NCBI GenBank assembly: GCA_002298335.1
Contig: DBNK01000007.1
Span: forward strand, 35,365 to 99,364
Direction of reading: 5' to 3'
Length of the DNA: 64,000 nucleotides
DNA from: Thalassolituus sp. UBA674
GTDB taxonomy: Bacteria; Pseudomonadota; Gammaproteobacteria; Pseudomonadales; Oceanobacteraceae
Below are positions 24,116-33,971 of the stretch, one piece after another. The notes beneath the pieces were generated by a model, which did not search any database, had not been told where the DNA came from, and saw only the letters and a list, made by a program, of their open reading frames with translations. Position numbers and translations under genes: made by a program. The first letter of the stretch is position 1; each line of letters starts with the position of its first letter.

Positions 24116-26434
24116 ATGGCGACATTGCATAACCTTGGTTTTCCGCGCATCGGTGCGGACCGCGAACTCAAATCTGCCCTCGAGGCTTTCTGGCACGGGC
24201 GCTCATCAGAGGATGACCTGCTGACCTGCGCCGCTGCTCTGCGCCGTCTGCACTGGCAGGACCAGCAGGGGCTGGATCAGGTGCCGGTGGGCGATTTCTC
24301 ACTCTACGATCAGGTGCTGGATATGAGTGCCACACTGGGTAACCTGCCCCGGCGTGCGACGGCAACAGAAGGCTCAGAGCTGGATCATTACTTCATCGCG
24401 GCGCGTGGCCGCTCCGTACAGACGGAGGCCCGGGGCCTCCCAGATGGGAGCAGCGCCTGCAACTGCGCCTCAGCCCAGGCCGGTGAAATGACCAAATGGT
24501 TTGATACCAACTACCACTATATCGTCCCTGAGGTTTCCGCAGACACGCAGTTTGCACTGCACCCGCAACGCCTGCTGAATCAGCTGGAAGAAGCCCGCCA
24601 GGCTGGTGTAAATGGCCGCCCGGTCATTATTGGCCCGGTCACTTACCTGTGGCTGAGCAAAGCCAAAGACGGTTCTGACCGTCTGGAATTACTGCAGCGC
24701 CTGCTGCCCGTCTACAGTGAGCTGCTGGAACTGCTGGCCGAAAACGGCGCTGACTGGGTACAGATTGACGAGCCGGCCCTGGTGACCGATCTGGATACCC
24801 GTTGGAAGCAGGCCTATGAGCAGGCTTACCACACGCTCAAATGCAACCGTCCGCAGATACTGCTGACCACCTACTTCGGAGCCCTCGGAGACAACCTGCA
24901 GCTGGCCTGTAACCTGCCGGTGGCCGGGCTGCATCTGGACGCCGTGCGTGGCCGTGCCGATGTCGGGCGAGTACTCGACTGGCTGCCGGCGCATAAGGTG
25001 CTGTCACTGGGTGTGATTGATGGCCGCAACATCTGGAAAACCGACCTGGATGCGGTACTCAGCTGGCTGGAGCCCGTCGCCGCAAAACTGGGCGAACGCC
25101 TGTGGCTGGCGCCCTCCTGTTCGCTGCTGCATGTACCGGTGGACCTGAACCGCGAAGACGCTCTGGACCCTGAAATCCGCAACTGGCTGGCTTTTGCCCG
25201 GCAGAAACTGCTGGAGCTGCAAACCCTGGGCCGCGCCCTGAATCAGGGGCGGGATGTGGTACAGGAAGAGCTCGCCAGCAACGCCGCGGCTCTGCAACAA
25301 CGTCGTGAATCGCCGCGGGTCAGCAATCCTCAGGTGCGTCTGGCGCTGCAGACCATTACCCCAGCGCTGGGTGAACGCCACAGTGCCTACCCGCAGCGGG
25401 CAGACGTTCAGCAGGCCAGCCTGCAACTGCCACTGTGTCCGACGACGACCATCGGCTCATTTCCCCAGACCCGTGAGATCCGTCAGACCCGTAATGCCTT
25501 CCGCAGAGGTGAACTGCCGCAGGCGTCGTACGAAACCGCGATGAAAGCAGAAATTGAACACTGCATCCGCCTGCAGGAGAACCGGGGGCTGGATGTACTG
25601 GTGCACGGCGAAGCCGAACGCAACGACATGGTCGAATACTTTGGTGAGCAGCTTGAGGGGTTTGTCTTCAGCCGTTACGGCTGGGTGCAGTCCTACGGCT
25701 CACGCTGCGTGAAGCCGCCGGTGCTGTTCGGTGATGTGAGCCGCCCGCAGCCCATGACCGTCAGCTGGAGCACATACGCACAGTCACTCACTGACAAGCC
25801 GGTCAAAGGCATGCTCACTGGTCCGGTGACGATTCTCAACTGGTCCTTTGTACGTGATGATCAGCCACGCCGGGACACCTGCCTGCAGCTGGCGCTGGCC
25901 ATCCGTGACGAAGTACAGGATCTGGAAGCGGCCGGTATCCGCCTGATTCAGATTGATGAAGCGGCCCTGCGCGAAGGCCTGCCGCTGCGCCGTGGAGAAT
26001 GGAACACCTATCTCGACTGGGCGGTGGAAGCCTTCCGCATCAGCGCCAATGGCGTGCGCGACGACACCCAGATTCACACCCACATGTGCTACTCGGAGTT
26101 CAATGACATCATCGCCGCCATCGCCCGCATGGATGCCGATGTCATCACCATCGAAACCTCACGCTCGGATATGGAGCTGCTGGATGTGTTTGAGGAGTTT
26201 GAATACCCGAATGAAATCGGCCCGGGCGTCTACGACATCCACTCGCCGAACATCCCGGATGAAGAGCAGATCCTGCAACTGATGCGCCGTGCCGCTGAGC
26301 GCATCCCGCTGGAGCGTCTGTGGCTGAACCCGGACTGTGGTCTGAAAACCCGGCAGTGGGACGAAGTCATTCCGGCACTGACAGCCATGGTCAATGCAGC
26401 AAAAGTTCTGCGCCAGAACAGCGCTGCAGCCTGA
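24116..26434 (+). CDS. metE: Cobalamin-independent methionine synthase MetE
   Basis: MetE transfers the methyl group of 5-methyltetrahydropteroyl-triglutamate to homocysteine. The 772-residue product has the normal length; the ATG at 24116 gives the family start ATLHNLGFPRIG and has AAGGAG 7 bp upstream. The catalytic half shows TTTIGSFPQTREIRQTR near residue 441, LVHGEAERNDMVEYFGEQLEGF with zinc-ligand residues, HTHMCYSEFNDI, and NPDCGLKTR near the end with the final zinc cysteine. Expression should depend on divergent metR. Having MetE means methionine can be made without vitamin B12. Confidence 0.97.
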   Translation: MATLHNLGFPRIGADRELKSALEAFWHGRSSEDDLLTCAAALRRLHWQDQQGLDQVPVGDFSLYDQVLDMSATLGNLPRRATATEGSELDHYFIAARGRSVQTEARGLPDGSSACNCASAQAGEMTKWFDTNYHYIVPEVSADTQFALHPQRLLNQLEEARQAGVNGRPVIIGPVTYLWLSKAKDGSDRLELLQRLLPVYSELLELLAENGADWVQIDEPALVTDLDTRWKQAYEQAYHTLKCNRPQILLTTYFGALGDNLQLACNLPVAGLHLDAVRGRADVGRVLDWLPAHKVLSLGVIDGRNIWKTDLDAVLSWLEPVAAKLGERLWLAPSCSLLHVPVDLNREDALDPEIRNWLAFARQKLLELQTLGRALNQGRDVVQEELASNAAALQQRRESPRVSNPQVRLALQTITPALGERHSAYPQRADVQQASLQLPLCPTTTIGSFPQTREIRQTRNAFRRGELPQASYETAMKAEIEHCIRLQENRGLDVLVHGEAERNDMVEYFGEQLEGFVFSRYGWVQSYGSRCVKPPVLFGDVSRPQPMTVSWSTYAQSLTDKPVKGMLTGPVTILNWSFVRDDQPRRDTCLQLALAIRDEVQDLEAAGIRLIQIDEAALREGLPLRRGEWNTYLDWAVEAFRISANGVRDDTQIHTHMCYSEFNDIIAAIARMDADVITIETSRSDMELLDVFEEFEYPNEIGPGVYDIHSPNIPDEEQILQLMRRAAERIPLERLWLNPDCGLKTRQWDEVIPALTAMVNAAKVLRQNSAAA

Positions 26435-26521
26435 TAATACGGATCACCGGGGCGGGTGGCAGCCTGTCACCCGTCGGTGCTATAACAGCACTCTGATCTG
26501 GCAGAAAGCAGGAGCACCACC

Positions 26522-27202
26522 ATGACCAAGCCCGCGAAAAGCTTCACGGACACCGAAGCACTGGCCATTGCCCGCTGTGGCAGTGAACAGGCGTTGGCAG
26601 ACCAGCTAAGCAAACCGGCCACCCCGGCAGAGGTACGTGCCATCACTGACGACCGCTGGCTGTCTGACTTTTCGAAATCGGTATTCCAGGCCGGTTTCAG
26701 CTGGAAAGTGGTTGAGGATAAATGGCCGGCCTTTGAACGGGTGTTCCTGCAGTTTGACCTGCCCGGCTGTGCCGCCATGTCCGATGAAGCACTCGAAAAT
26801 ACCCTCAAGGAAGAAGGCATCATCCGCAACTGGATGAAGATTAAAACCATCCGTGATAACGCCCGCATGCTCCAGGATCTCTCACAGCACTATGGCAACC
26901 TGGGTACCTTCTTCTCGGATTGGCAGTCCACTGAGTACTGCGACAATGTCCATCAGCTTGCGGCATCCGGCGCACGTCTGGGTGGCAAAACGGCTCAGCT
27001 GACTCTGCGCCGACTGGGTGTCGACAGCCTCATCTATACCAATGATGTGATCGCAGCGCTCAAGCGCGAGGGTGTGATCAACAGCGCGCCAACGTCAGCA
27101 AAAGCCCGCACTGCCCTGCAGCAGACACTGAACCAGTGGATGGCAGAGAGTGGCCGCAGCCTCAATGAAATCAGCAAGATACTGGCATTATCCGCAGGCT
27201 GA
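26522..27202 (+). CDS. DNA-3-methyladenine glycosylase I-like protein
   Basis: The 226-residue product resembles the Tag family (HhH-GPD-like alkyl-base glycosylases): TDDRWLSDFSKSVFQAGFSWKVVEDKWPAFERVFLQFD near residues 42-79 is the conserved core. A later IIRNWMKIKTIRDNARMLQDL segment corresponds to the helix-turn region. The Cys/His residues that form the zinc snap in E. coli Tag are not apparent, so this is a divergent subgroup. It starts 87 bp after metE behind a GGAG site; a role in methyl-damage repair is inferred from the family. Confidence 0.8.
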   Translation: MTKPAKSFTDTEALAIARCGSEQALADQLSKPATPAEVRAITDDRWLSDFSKSVFQAGFSWKVVEDKWPAFERVFLQFDLPGCAAMSDEALENTLKEEGIIRNWMKIKTIRDNARMLQDLSQHYGNLGTFFSDWQSTEYCDNVHQLAASGARLGGKTAQLTLRRLGVDSLIYTNDVIAALKREGVINSAPTSAKARTALQQTLNQWMAESGRSLNEISKILALSAG

Positions 27203-27598
27203 CCCCGTTCTCACCGCCACCTGACAATCCTTTACTCACCGGCATGCCGACCGGGAGAATCAGGCAATAATCCTGCAGGAACGGGATATCACTTTACTCC
27301 TGCTGCCATCACTATAAGTCTGCGGAATACGCATCAGAGGTATCTGACGTGTCCGGGACGGAGTGATTACCCTGCCTCAGCCGCCCGGTTGTCAGAACGG
27401 ACAATTACGCCGCTGGCCTGATTTGTCTTATGCATTCCAGCGTTATCCGGTCCAGCTTTGTCTGACCGGAATCAGGACTTCCACGGTCACGGCTTTATTA
27501 CTGTGTTGCTACTGTGCAGCAACGACCTTGCAGCGCCGGGCCATACTCTGACACGCCAGCCGCATCAGCGACACGTATTTGGGAAACAAGGAGACATC
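27203..27598. other. Intergenic region upstream of the molybdenum hydroxylase operon
   Basis: About 400 bp with no credible gene; the short open frames inside lack coding character and ribosome-binding sites. It must hold the promoter of the hydroxylase operon, but I see no strong sigma-70 or sigma-54 match. An AAGGAG ribosome-binding site closes it at 27588-27593. Confidence 0.6.
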
Positions 27599-28096
27599 AT
27601 GATCAGCTTCACTGTAAACGGTCAGCCACAGTCTGTGGACGTAGCGGCCGACACCCCGATTCTCTGGGTACTGCGCGACGCCCTACACCTCACCGGCACC
27701 CGCTTCGGCTGTGGCATGGCTCTTTGCGGAGCCTGTACCGTGCACATGGATGGCAACCCCATCCGCTCCTGCTCCACGCCGGTCTCCATGGCAGAGGGCA
27801 AGGCCATCACCACCATTGAAGCCATGCAGGACGATGCCATCGGCCAGCGCGTGCAGCAGGCCTGGATGGATGAAGCCGTGGCGCAGTGTGGTTACTGTCA
27901 GAGCGGTCAGATCATGAGTGCCGTCGCTTTGCTGAAATCCAACCCGAATCCCAGTGACGCTGAAATCGACAGCATGATGAGTGGCAACATCTGTCGCTGC
28001 GGCACCTACAACCGCATCCGTGATGCCATCCACCGCGCGGCAGAAACACCGGTTGCCCAAGGGGATGACTCTCTGTTCACGGAGGTACGTGTATGA
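27599..28096 (+). CDS. Molybdenum hydroxylase small subunit, (2Fe-2S)-binding (IorA-like)
   Basis: The 165-residue product carries two [2Fe-2S] clusters: the plant-type set Cys38, Cys43, Cys46, Cys58 and the C-terminal helical set Cys97, Cys100, Cys132, Cys134. This is the electron-transfer subunit of xanthine-oxidase-family enzymes, closest to isoquinoline 1-oxidoreductase alpha. The ATG at 27599 has AAGGAG at the right spacing; upstream in-frame codons are not supported. It overlaps the catalytic subunit gene by 4 bp (ATGA). No FAD subunit is present, so electrons probably go to a cytochrome or quinone. Confidence 0.92.
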   Translation: MISFTVNGQPQSVDVAADTPILWVLRDALHLTGTRFGCGMALCGACTVHMDGNPIRSCSTPVSMAEGKAITTIEAMQDDAIGQRVQQAWMDEAVAQCGYCQSGQIMSAVALLKSNPNPSDAEIDSMMSGNICRCGTYNRIRDAIHRAAETPVAQGDDSLFTEVRV

Positions 28097-30462
28097 ACCT
28101 GCCATTCAGTAACACAGACAAACAGACCGACAACGAACTGCCGGTACGCATTGCCAACGTCAGCCGTCGCGGCTTTCTGCAGGGGCTGGGCATTGCCGGC
28201 GCCTTCGTCATCGCCGCCCGCTGGACACCCTTCGCCAGTGCGGAAGAGGCAAAATACGGCGCCGACGCCATGCCCAACGGCTGGGTCGATAATCCCAATG
28301 TGTTCATCAGCATAGACACCGATGGCAACGTGACTCTGATCAACCACCGTGGCGAAATGGGTCAGGGTATCCGCACCAGTCTGATCATGGTGCTGGCCGA
28401 CGAAATGGGTGCCGACTGGAGCCGGGTAAAAGCAAAACAGGCGGAAGCCAACGAAGAGAAATACGGCAACCAGAACACCGATGGTTCACGCTCCATGCGC
28501 CACTGGTTTGATCCCATGCGCCGTGCCGGTGCGGCCGCCCGCATGATGCTGGAACAGGCCGCCGCCGATAAGTGGCAGGTGCCGGTTTCCCAGTGCCGTG
28601 TGCGGGTGCACGACGTTGAACATATTCCCACTGGCCGTGTGTATGAGTTCGCCGCGCTGGCAGAAGATGCCGCGAAACTGGATGTACCCGCACGCGACAA
28701 ACTGGTGCTGAAGAAACCGGAAGAATGGCGCTACATCATGCGCAACCCGGAAGGCTTCCCGAAGAAAAACAAGCAGCAGCCACTGGCGGTCGATGGCATG
28801 GACATCGTCACCGGCAAAGCCCTCTATGCCGCCGATGTGTACTGGGACAACATGTTGTTCGCCGTCATTGCACGGCCACCGTCTTACGGTGCCAAAGTGG
28901 CCTCCTACGATGCCAACGCCACCATGAAGATACCCGGAGTAGTGAAAGTCATCGAACTGCCGACCGCCAGTCAGCCATCGGCGTTTGAACCTTTGGGGGG
29001 TATCGCGGTTCTGGCCGAGAACACCTGGGCGGCGATGAAAGGCCGCGACGCCCTGAGCATTCAATGGGATACCGCAGCCGCTGGTGAAAATGGCCGTTAT
29101 GATTCACAGGCGTTCCGCACCCTGCTCGAAGAGCGGGCCAAAGAGAGCGGTGAAGTGCTGCGCTCCGACGGTGATCTGGCTGCGGCGAAAAAGGCCGCTA
29201 AATCGTCTCTGAGTGTGAATTACTACGCCCCGCATATGGCGCAGGCACCGATGGAACCCATGGCCGCCATTGTCCGTATCCGTGGTGACAAGGCCGATGT
29301 CTGGACTTCCGTCCAGAACCCGCAGCTGGCACGTGGTGGCGTGGCCCAACGTCTCGGTCTCAAGCCGGAAAATGTGACTGTGGAGTGCGGCCTGATGGGG
29401 GGCGGCTTTGGCCGAAAAGCCAAGCCGGATTACGTCTTTGAAGCCGCCGATCTGTCCAAAGCCATGGGCGGACGTCCGGTGCGGGTGCAATGGACCCGCG
29501 ATGACGACCTGCACCACAGCTATTTCCACACCGTCGCGCTGGAACATATGGAAGGTTATCTGGACGACAAAGGTAAGGTCTCTGGCTGGCTGCACCGCTC
29601 TCTGGCACCGAGTATTTCTTCGGTATTTGCCCCGGGCGTAGTGCATCTTGGTGGCGCCGAAGCCGCGCAGGGTATCCGCAGCATGCCGTTTGCCATTCCG
29701 GCCGTACAGCAGGAAAGCGGTGCCGCCGAAGGCCATGTGCGTATCGGCTGGTTCCGCTCTGTGTACAACATTCCGCACGCCTTCGCGGTACAGAGTTTTG
29801 TCGCCGAGCTGGCCGACAAAGCCGGAAAAGAGCACAAAGCCTTCCTGCTGGAGCTGCTGGGCCCGGACCGTGAAATTGACCCACGCACCTTCAACGAAAA
29901 CTGGAACTACGGTGAAAACCCGGAGCTGTACCCGATTGATGTGGCACGCTGCAAAGGCGTGCTGGAGCGGGCGACCAAAGAAGCCGGTTGGGGCAAAAAA
30001 ATGCCCGCCGGACGCGGTCTGGGGCTGGCGGTGCACAACAGCTTTGCCTCTTACTGTGCGGTGGTGATTGATGCCGAAGTCACTAAAGACGGTCAGGTGA
30101 TCATTCACCGCGCCGACATCGCCATCGACTGTGGCCCACAGGTCAACCCGGACCGGGTACGCTCACAGATGGAGGGTGCCTGCATCATGGGTACTGGTAT
30201 CGCGCTTATGACGGAAATCACCGCCAGAGACGGCCGCATCCAGCAGGATAACTTCCACAATTATCTGGTACCGCGCATGCCGGAAGCACCGCGTGAAATT
30301 CACGTCCACGCGGTCAACAATCACCTCGACGTACCCCCCGGTGGTGTCGGTGAACCCGGCCTGCCACCGGTCGCTCCGGCCATCTGCAATGCGATCTTTG
30401 CCGCTACCGGCAAGCGCATCCGCACGCTGCCGGTGGGTGACCAGCTGAAAGCCGGTGCCTGA
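28093..30462 (+). CDS. Molybdenum hydroxylase catalytic subunit (IorB-like, Tat-exported)
   Basis: The 789-residue product is a molybdopterin-binding subunit of the xanthine dehydrogenase/aldehyde oxidase family. A twin-arginine signal (SRRGFLQGLGIAGAFVIAA near residues 24-42) predicts export of the folded dimer with the small subunit. Typical features are HRGEMGQGIRTS near 90, QAPMEPMAAIVRI, LMGGGFGRKAKPDYV, and the C-terminal GGVGEPGLPPVAPAICNAIFAATGKR with the catalytic glutamate in VGEPGLPP. The substrate, perhaps an aldehyde or N-heterocycle, cannot be inferred. It overlaps xdhC by one base. Confidence 0.9.
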   Translation: MNLPFSNTDKQTDNELPVRIANVSRRGFLQGLGIAGAFVIAARWTPFASAEEAKYGADAMPNGWVDNPNVFISIDTDGNVTLINHRGEMGQGIRTSLIMVLADEMGADWSRVKAKQAEANEEKYGNQNTDGSRSMRHWFDPMRRAGAAARMMLEQAAADKWQVPVSQCRVRVHDVEHIPTGRVYEFAALAEDAAKLDVPARDKLVLKKPEEWRYIMRNPEGFPKKNKQQPLAVDGMDIVTGKALYAADVYWDNMLFAVIARPPSYGAKVASYDANATMKIPGVVKVIELPTASQPSAFEPLGGIAVLAENTWAAMKGRDALSIQWDTAAAGENGRYDSQAFRTLLEERAKESGEVLRSDGDLAAAKKAAKSSLSVNYYAPHMAQAPMEPMAAIVRIRGDKADVWTSVQNPQLARGGVAQRLGLKPENVTVECGLMGGGFGRKAKPDYVFEAADLSKAMGGRPVRVQWTRDDDLHHSYFHTVALEHMEGYLDDKGKVSGWLHRSLAPSISSVFAPGVVHLGGAEAAQGIRSMPFAIPAVQQESGAAEGHVRIGWFRSVYNIPHAFAVQSFVAELADKAGKEHKAFLLELLGPDREIDPRTFNENWNYGENPELYPIDVARCKGVLERATKEAGWGKKMPAGRGLGLAVHNSFASYCAVVIDAEVTKDGQVIIHRADIAIDCGPQVNPDRVRSQMEGACIMGTGIALMTEITARDGRIQQDNFHNYLVPRMPEAPREIHVHAVNNHLDVPPGGVGEPGLPPVAPAICNAIFAATGKRIRTLPVGDQLKAGA

Positions 30463-31442
30463 TGCAGCATCTGGATGTTCAGGTTGCTGAACAGGCGCTG
30501 AGCTGGCTGCAGGCCGGTGACACCATCTGGTACTGCACGGTGCTGTCGACCTTCGGGTCTTCACCGCGGGAACCGGGGTCGGTGATGGTGGCAAAAGCCG
30601 ATGGCCAGCATCTGGGCTCCCTGTCCGGCGGCTGTGTCGAGGAAGACTTCCTCAGCCGTCTGCAGCAGGGCGAGTTCTCAGAGCGCGTCCGTTGTGAACG
30701 TTATGGCGATGCCCGTGATCCGCAGCGGCCGCAGATCAGTCTGCCCTGCGGCGGCATTCTCGAGGTGCTGATTGAACGGCTGGAACCCACACCCAGCCAC
30801 CAGCGCCACCTGTGCGAGCTGGTCAGCATACTGAAAGGTCAGCAGCCCATGCTGCGGCAGATCTCCCTGCAGGACGGCCATTGCCAGTTCAGTCCGGTAA
30901 CGGATAACGGCGGAGACCGGGTGCAGGTCAGCCGCGCTCAGGTGTCTGTACGCATTGGTCCTGCACGGCGTCTGATTCTGGCTGGGCTGTCGAGTGTGTC
31001 GCGTATCTGTGCCGGATTCGCCGTAACGCTGGGCTACGAAGTCATTGTCTGCGAACCACGGGAAGAGGAATACCAGAGCTTTGATCTGCCGGGTGTCAGA
31101 CTCGAAACCCTGATGCCCTCGGCCTATATCAGTAAAGACGGCAACTGCCACGCACAGACTGCCGTCATCGCCGCTACCCATGACCCGCGCATTGATGATC
31201 TGGCCATGATCGAGGCGGTGAAAACCGGTGCGTTTTACATTGGTGTGATGGGCTCACGTAAAACCTCCGATAACCGTGCGGCACGCCTGATGCGCTCCGG
31301 CGGTCTGTCGCCGGAACAGGTGGAACGCATTCACATGCCCATCGGGCTGGCGCTGGGCAGTAAAACTCCAGCCGAGATTGCCCTGGCGATCATGGCGGAT
31401 GTGCTGCGCGTACAGCGGGGTATCGACCGTCATGATCTCTGA
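30462..31442 (+). CDS. XdhC/CoxI family molybdenum hydroxylase maturation protein
   Basis: XdhC-type proteins bind molybdenum cofactor, help sulfurate it and insert it into the hydroxylase. The 326-residue product has the N-terminal XdhC_CoxI domain (STFGSSPREPGSVM near 29-42, GSLSGGCVEEDFL near 52-64) and a C-terminal Rossmann-like domain (ATHDPRIDDLAMIEAV, YIGVMGSRKTSDNRAARL, IGLALGSKTPAEIALAIMADVLR). The TGATG junction with the catalytic subunit and overlap with the next gene show one translational unit. The partner is therefore almost surely the hydroxylase encoded just upstream. Confidence 0.92.
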   Translation: MQHLDVQVAEQALSWLQAGDTIWYCTVLSTFGSSPREPGSVMVAKADGQHLGSLSGGCVEEDFLSRLQQGEFSERVRCERYGDARDPQRPQISLPCGGILEVLIERLEPTPSHQRHLCELVSILKGQQPMLRQISLQDGHCQFSPVTDNGGDRVQVSRAQVSVRIGPARRLILAGLSSVSRICAGFAVTLGYEVIVCEPREEEYQSFDLPGVRLETLMPSAYISKDGNCHAQTAVIAATHDPRIDDLAMIEAVKTGAFYIGVMGSRKTSDNRAARLMRSGGLSPEQVERIHMPIGLALGSKTPAEIALAIMADVLRVQRGIDRHDL

Positions 31443-32106
31443 TCCGGCGATGTCTGCAGGCAGAAATCCGGATCATGGGCAGGTGCTCGGAGTCATTATG
31501 GCCGCCGGTCGCTCGACCCGTTTCGGGCCCGACGACAAGCGCCTGGCGGAGCTGAACGGTGAACCGCTGCTGATGCAACTGGTCAGGCGGCTGTTGCCGG
31601 TATTCCCGCCGTTCAGAGACCAGCCACGACTGTCGGTGGTACTACGCCCGGAAGACGTGACGCTGGCAGCCTCGCTACCAGCCGGTTGCCTGCCACTGTT
31701 TGCCGCGGATGCCGACGCCGGTCTGGGCTCCAGCATCGCTTCGGCCGTGGCCCGGGTCGCCGGTGAGCAGACATGGCAGCCGGTCTCCAGCCTTGCGGTT
31801 TTTCTCGGAGATATGCCCCTGATCCGTACCGCAACCCTCGGCCCCCTGCTCCGGGAGCAGAACAGCGAACGCATTGTGCGCCCGGAGTATCAGGGCAAAG
31901 CCGGTCACCCGGTGTTGTTTGGTCGCCGTTTCTGGCCCGACCTGATGCGCCTGCAGGGCGAAGACGGTGCCAGAACTGTGATACAGAATTACCCCGGACA
32001 CCTGATCCGCATCGCCACAGACGACCCGGGCGTGATCACCGACATCGACACCCCGCAGCAACTGGCTGCTGTTCAGCAACAGCCTGCCCCTCTTTCCGCC
32101 CAATAA
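31432..32106 (+). CDS. MocA-like molybdenum cofactor cytidylyltransferase
   Basis: The 224-residue product has the NTP-transferase signature GVIMAAGRSTRFG near residues 21-33, then LGDMPLIR and GHPVLFGRRFWPDL. This matches MocA-type enzymes that attach CMP to molybdopterin for xanthine-oxidase-family enzymes. Two starts are possible: ATG at 31432, inside the xdhC end, and ATG at 31450; neither has a clear ribosome-binding site, so coupling to xdhC is likely. Its place in the hydroxylase operon fits cofactor maturation for that enzyme. Confidence 0.85.
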   Translation: MISDPAMSAGRNPDHGQVLGVIMAAGRSTRFGPDDKRLAELNGEPLLMQLVRRLLPVFPPFRDQPRLSVVLRPEDVTLAASLPAGCLPLFAADADAGLGSSIASAVARVAGEQTWQPVSSLAVFLGDMPLIRTATLGPLLREQNSERIVRPEYQGKAGHPVLFGRRFWPDLMRLQGEDGARTVIQNYPGHLIRIATDDPGVITDIDTPQQLAAVQQQPAPLSAQ

Positions 32107-32261
32107 CCCATCTCTGCACAGATCTGGACGATCAGGCATGGATCCGTCAGTTTCAGGCAAGAAGTGCCCGTGGCGGGAATTTATAGTATTCATGACCCGG
32201 GCTTCCTTTTGCAGCCGGGTATCTGCTGACCTGAAACCGTTTGTCTGAGGAGACACTGCCC

Positions 32262-33479
32262 TTGCCAACCGGACCATCCCGACTGTCCTTTGCTGCTGCA
32301 GCACTCACGCTGATCGCGACCTTTGTGGCCTCGGCGGTACCGATTCCACTGTACGGTCTGTACCGCGCACAGGATGGCCTGAGTTACCTGGATCTGTCGT
32401 TGAGTTCGGTGGTGTATTTCATTGGTGCCATTACCGCACTGCTGGTGTTCGGACGTCTGTCGAATCATACCGGACGCCGCCCGACGGCACTGCTGGCCGT
32501 TGGGCTGACTGCTCTGGCTGCGTTTCTTTTCCTCGATGTGCATGATGTTTTGCCACTGCTTATCGGGCGTCTGCTGCAGGGATTGTCATGCGGGCTGGCT
32601 TCCACTGCACTGGCAGCCTGGGTTGCTGACTGCGCACCGTCCGTGGCCTCCTGGCTGACACCGGCGGTGATCAGTACCGGGCCCATGTTGGGTCTGACGC
32701 TGGGCGCGCTGAGTTCCGGTGCTCTGGCGGAATACGGGCCGCTGCCGCGTCAGCTGGTGTTTTTTCTGCTGCTGGGACTGCTGGGGTTATGCGTGCTTCT
32801 GATTATGGCCGGACGTGAGACCGTCCCGCCCCGGCCCGGCATCCTGCATTCGCTGATTCCGCGCTTCGCCCTGCCCCCGGTGGCCCGCCGGGCGTACCCT
32901 GCCGCGGCCTGTATTTTTGTCTGCACCTGGTCTCTGGGTGGATTCTTTCAGGCCTACGGTCCGGCCATGGCCCATGAGCAACTGCATTCGTCCAGCGCCG
33001 TGGCTGCCGCTCTGGTGTTTGCCTCTTTCATGGCCCCCAGTGTCGCCGGCGCCTCTCTGGCCGGACGTTTTGCCGCCGTGACAGTACAGCGTTATGGCAT
33101 CCTGCTCTTTGCCCTGTCATTGGGTGGATTACTGCTGGCCATGCAGGCCGCCAGCCTGCCTGCATTCCTGGTCGCCAGTGCGCTGGCCGGAAGCGCCCAG
33201 GGGGCTGTGCTCAGCGCCAGCATCCGTACGATGGTCAGCGAACTGGACATTTCCCAACGTGCCGATGTGCTGTCGGTGATTTACATCACGTCCTACAGCG
33301 GCGCGGCCATTCCCACCCTGATTGCCGGACAGCTGTCCGGCATATTCGACCTGCTGCAACTGGCCAGTGGTTATGCCCTGCTGGCCCTCGCCGGGACCCT
33401 GTTTGTCTTTATCGCTACCCGCAATCAGACCCGACATTCCACAGAATCTCAGGAACAGGTCCATGAAGGTCTTTCGTAA
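32262..33479 (+). CDS. MFS transporter
   Basis: The product of about 405 residues has twelve hydrophobic segments and the major-facilitator loop FGRLSNHTGRRPTAL between helices 2 and 3. A TTG at 32262 is the likely start because GAGGAGA at 32246-32252 is well placed; an upstream TTG at 32241 would place that site inside the gene. The start ends up right before the first membrane helix. It belongs to the drug/sugar-efflux part of the superfamily; the substrate is unknown. Its stop overlaps the start of the next gene, so it opens a four-gene cassette running to 35472. Confidence 0.85.
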   Translation: MPTGPSRLSFAAAALTLIATFVASAVPIPLYGLYRAQDGLSYLDLSLSSVVYFIGAITALLVFGRLSNHTGRRPTALLAVGLTALAAFLFLDVHDVLPLLIGRLLQGLSCGLASTALAAWVADCAPSVASWLTPAVISTGPMLGLTLGALSSGALAEYGPLPRQLVFFLLLGLLGLCVLLIMAGRETVPPRPGILHSLIPRFALPPVARRAYPAAACIFVCTWSLGGFFQAYGPAMAHEQLHSSSAVAAALVFASFMAPSVAGASLAGRFAAVTVQRYGILLFALSLGGLLLAMQAASLPAFLVASALAGSAQGAVLSASIRTMVSELDISQRADVLSVIYITSYSGAAIPTLIAGQLSGIFDLLQLASGYALLALAGTLFVFIATRNQTRHSTESQEQVHEGLS

Positions 33480-33942
33480 CATATTCCCCGCGCTGGCAGG
33501 CGCGCTGCTGACTGCCGGGACGGCGGTTGCTGCAGCGGACAACGCCACCAGCGAGCACCCTGTACAAACCACAACACCTGTGGAGAACACCATGAAAATC
33601 GTGATTGAAACTGACCAGCAGACCCTGACCGCCACGCTGTTGCAGGACAGTGCGGCAGCGCGTGACTTTGTCGCTCTCCTGCCACTGCAGCTGACCCTGA
33701 CAGACTACGCCGCCACTGAAAAAATAAGCGATCTGCCCGGACGCCTGAGCACCGACGGTGAGCCTTCCGGTACCGCCGCTAAGGCCGGAGACATCACCTA
33801 CTACGCCCCCTGGGGCAATCTCGCCATCTTCCATAAAAGCTTCCGCCATTCCGCCGGACTGGTGAAGCTGGGCACCCTGGATAACGGCGTAGAACTGATG
33901 CGCAGCCCCGGTCCGCTGGATGTCACCATCCGTCTGCCCTGA
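33463..33942 (+). CDS. Cyclophilin-like fold protein with signal peptide
   Basis: The 159-residue product has an N-terminal signal sequence (cleavage probable after VAA near residue 24) and then a cyclophilin-like domain of about 110 residues. That domain is marked by DYAATEKISDLPGRLS, the APWGNLAIFHKSF stretch and a final LDVTIRL strand. An internal ATG at 33592 follows a strong GGAG site and would make the bare 116-residue cytoplasmic domain, the usual size for this family, so the location of the protein is uncertain. It overlaps the MFS gene by 17 bp. It is not a proven prolyl isomerase. Confidence 0.75.
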   Translation: MKVFRNIFPALAGALLTAGTAVAAADNATSEHPVQTTTPVENTMKIVIETDQQTLTATLLQDSAAARDFVALLPLQLTLTDYAATEKISDLPGRLSTDGEPSGTAAKAGDITYYAPWGNLAIFHKSFRHSAGLVKLGTLDNGVELMRSPGPLDVTIRLP

Positions 33943-33971
33943 ACTGAACCGCTGACTGAGAGGACCCTGCT

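Noticed and set aside
27363..27551. Small frame of 62 codons before the hydroxylase operon
   Set aside because: No ribosome-binding site, odd composition and a better explanation as leader DNA.
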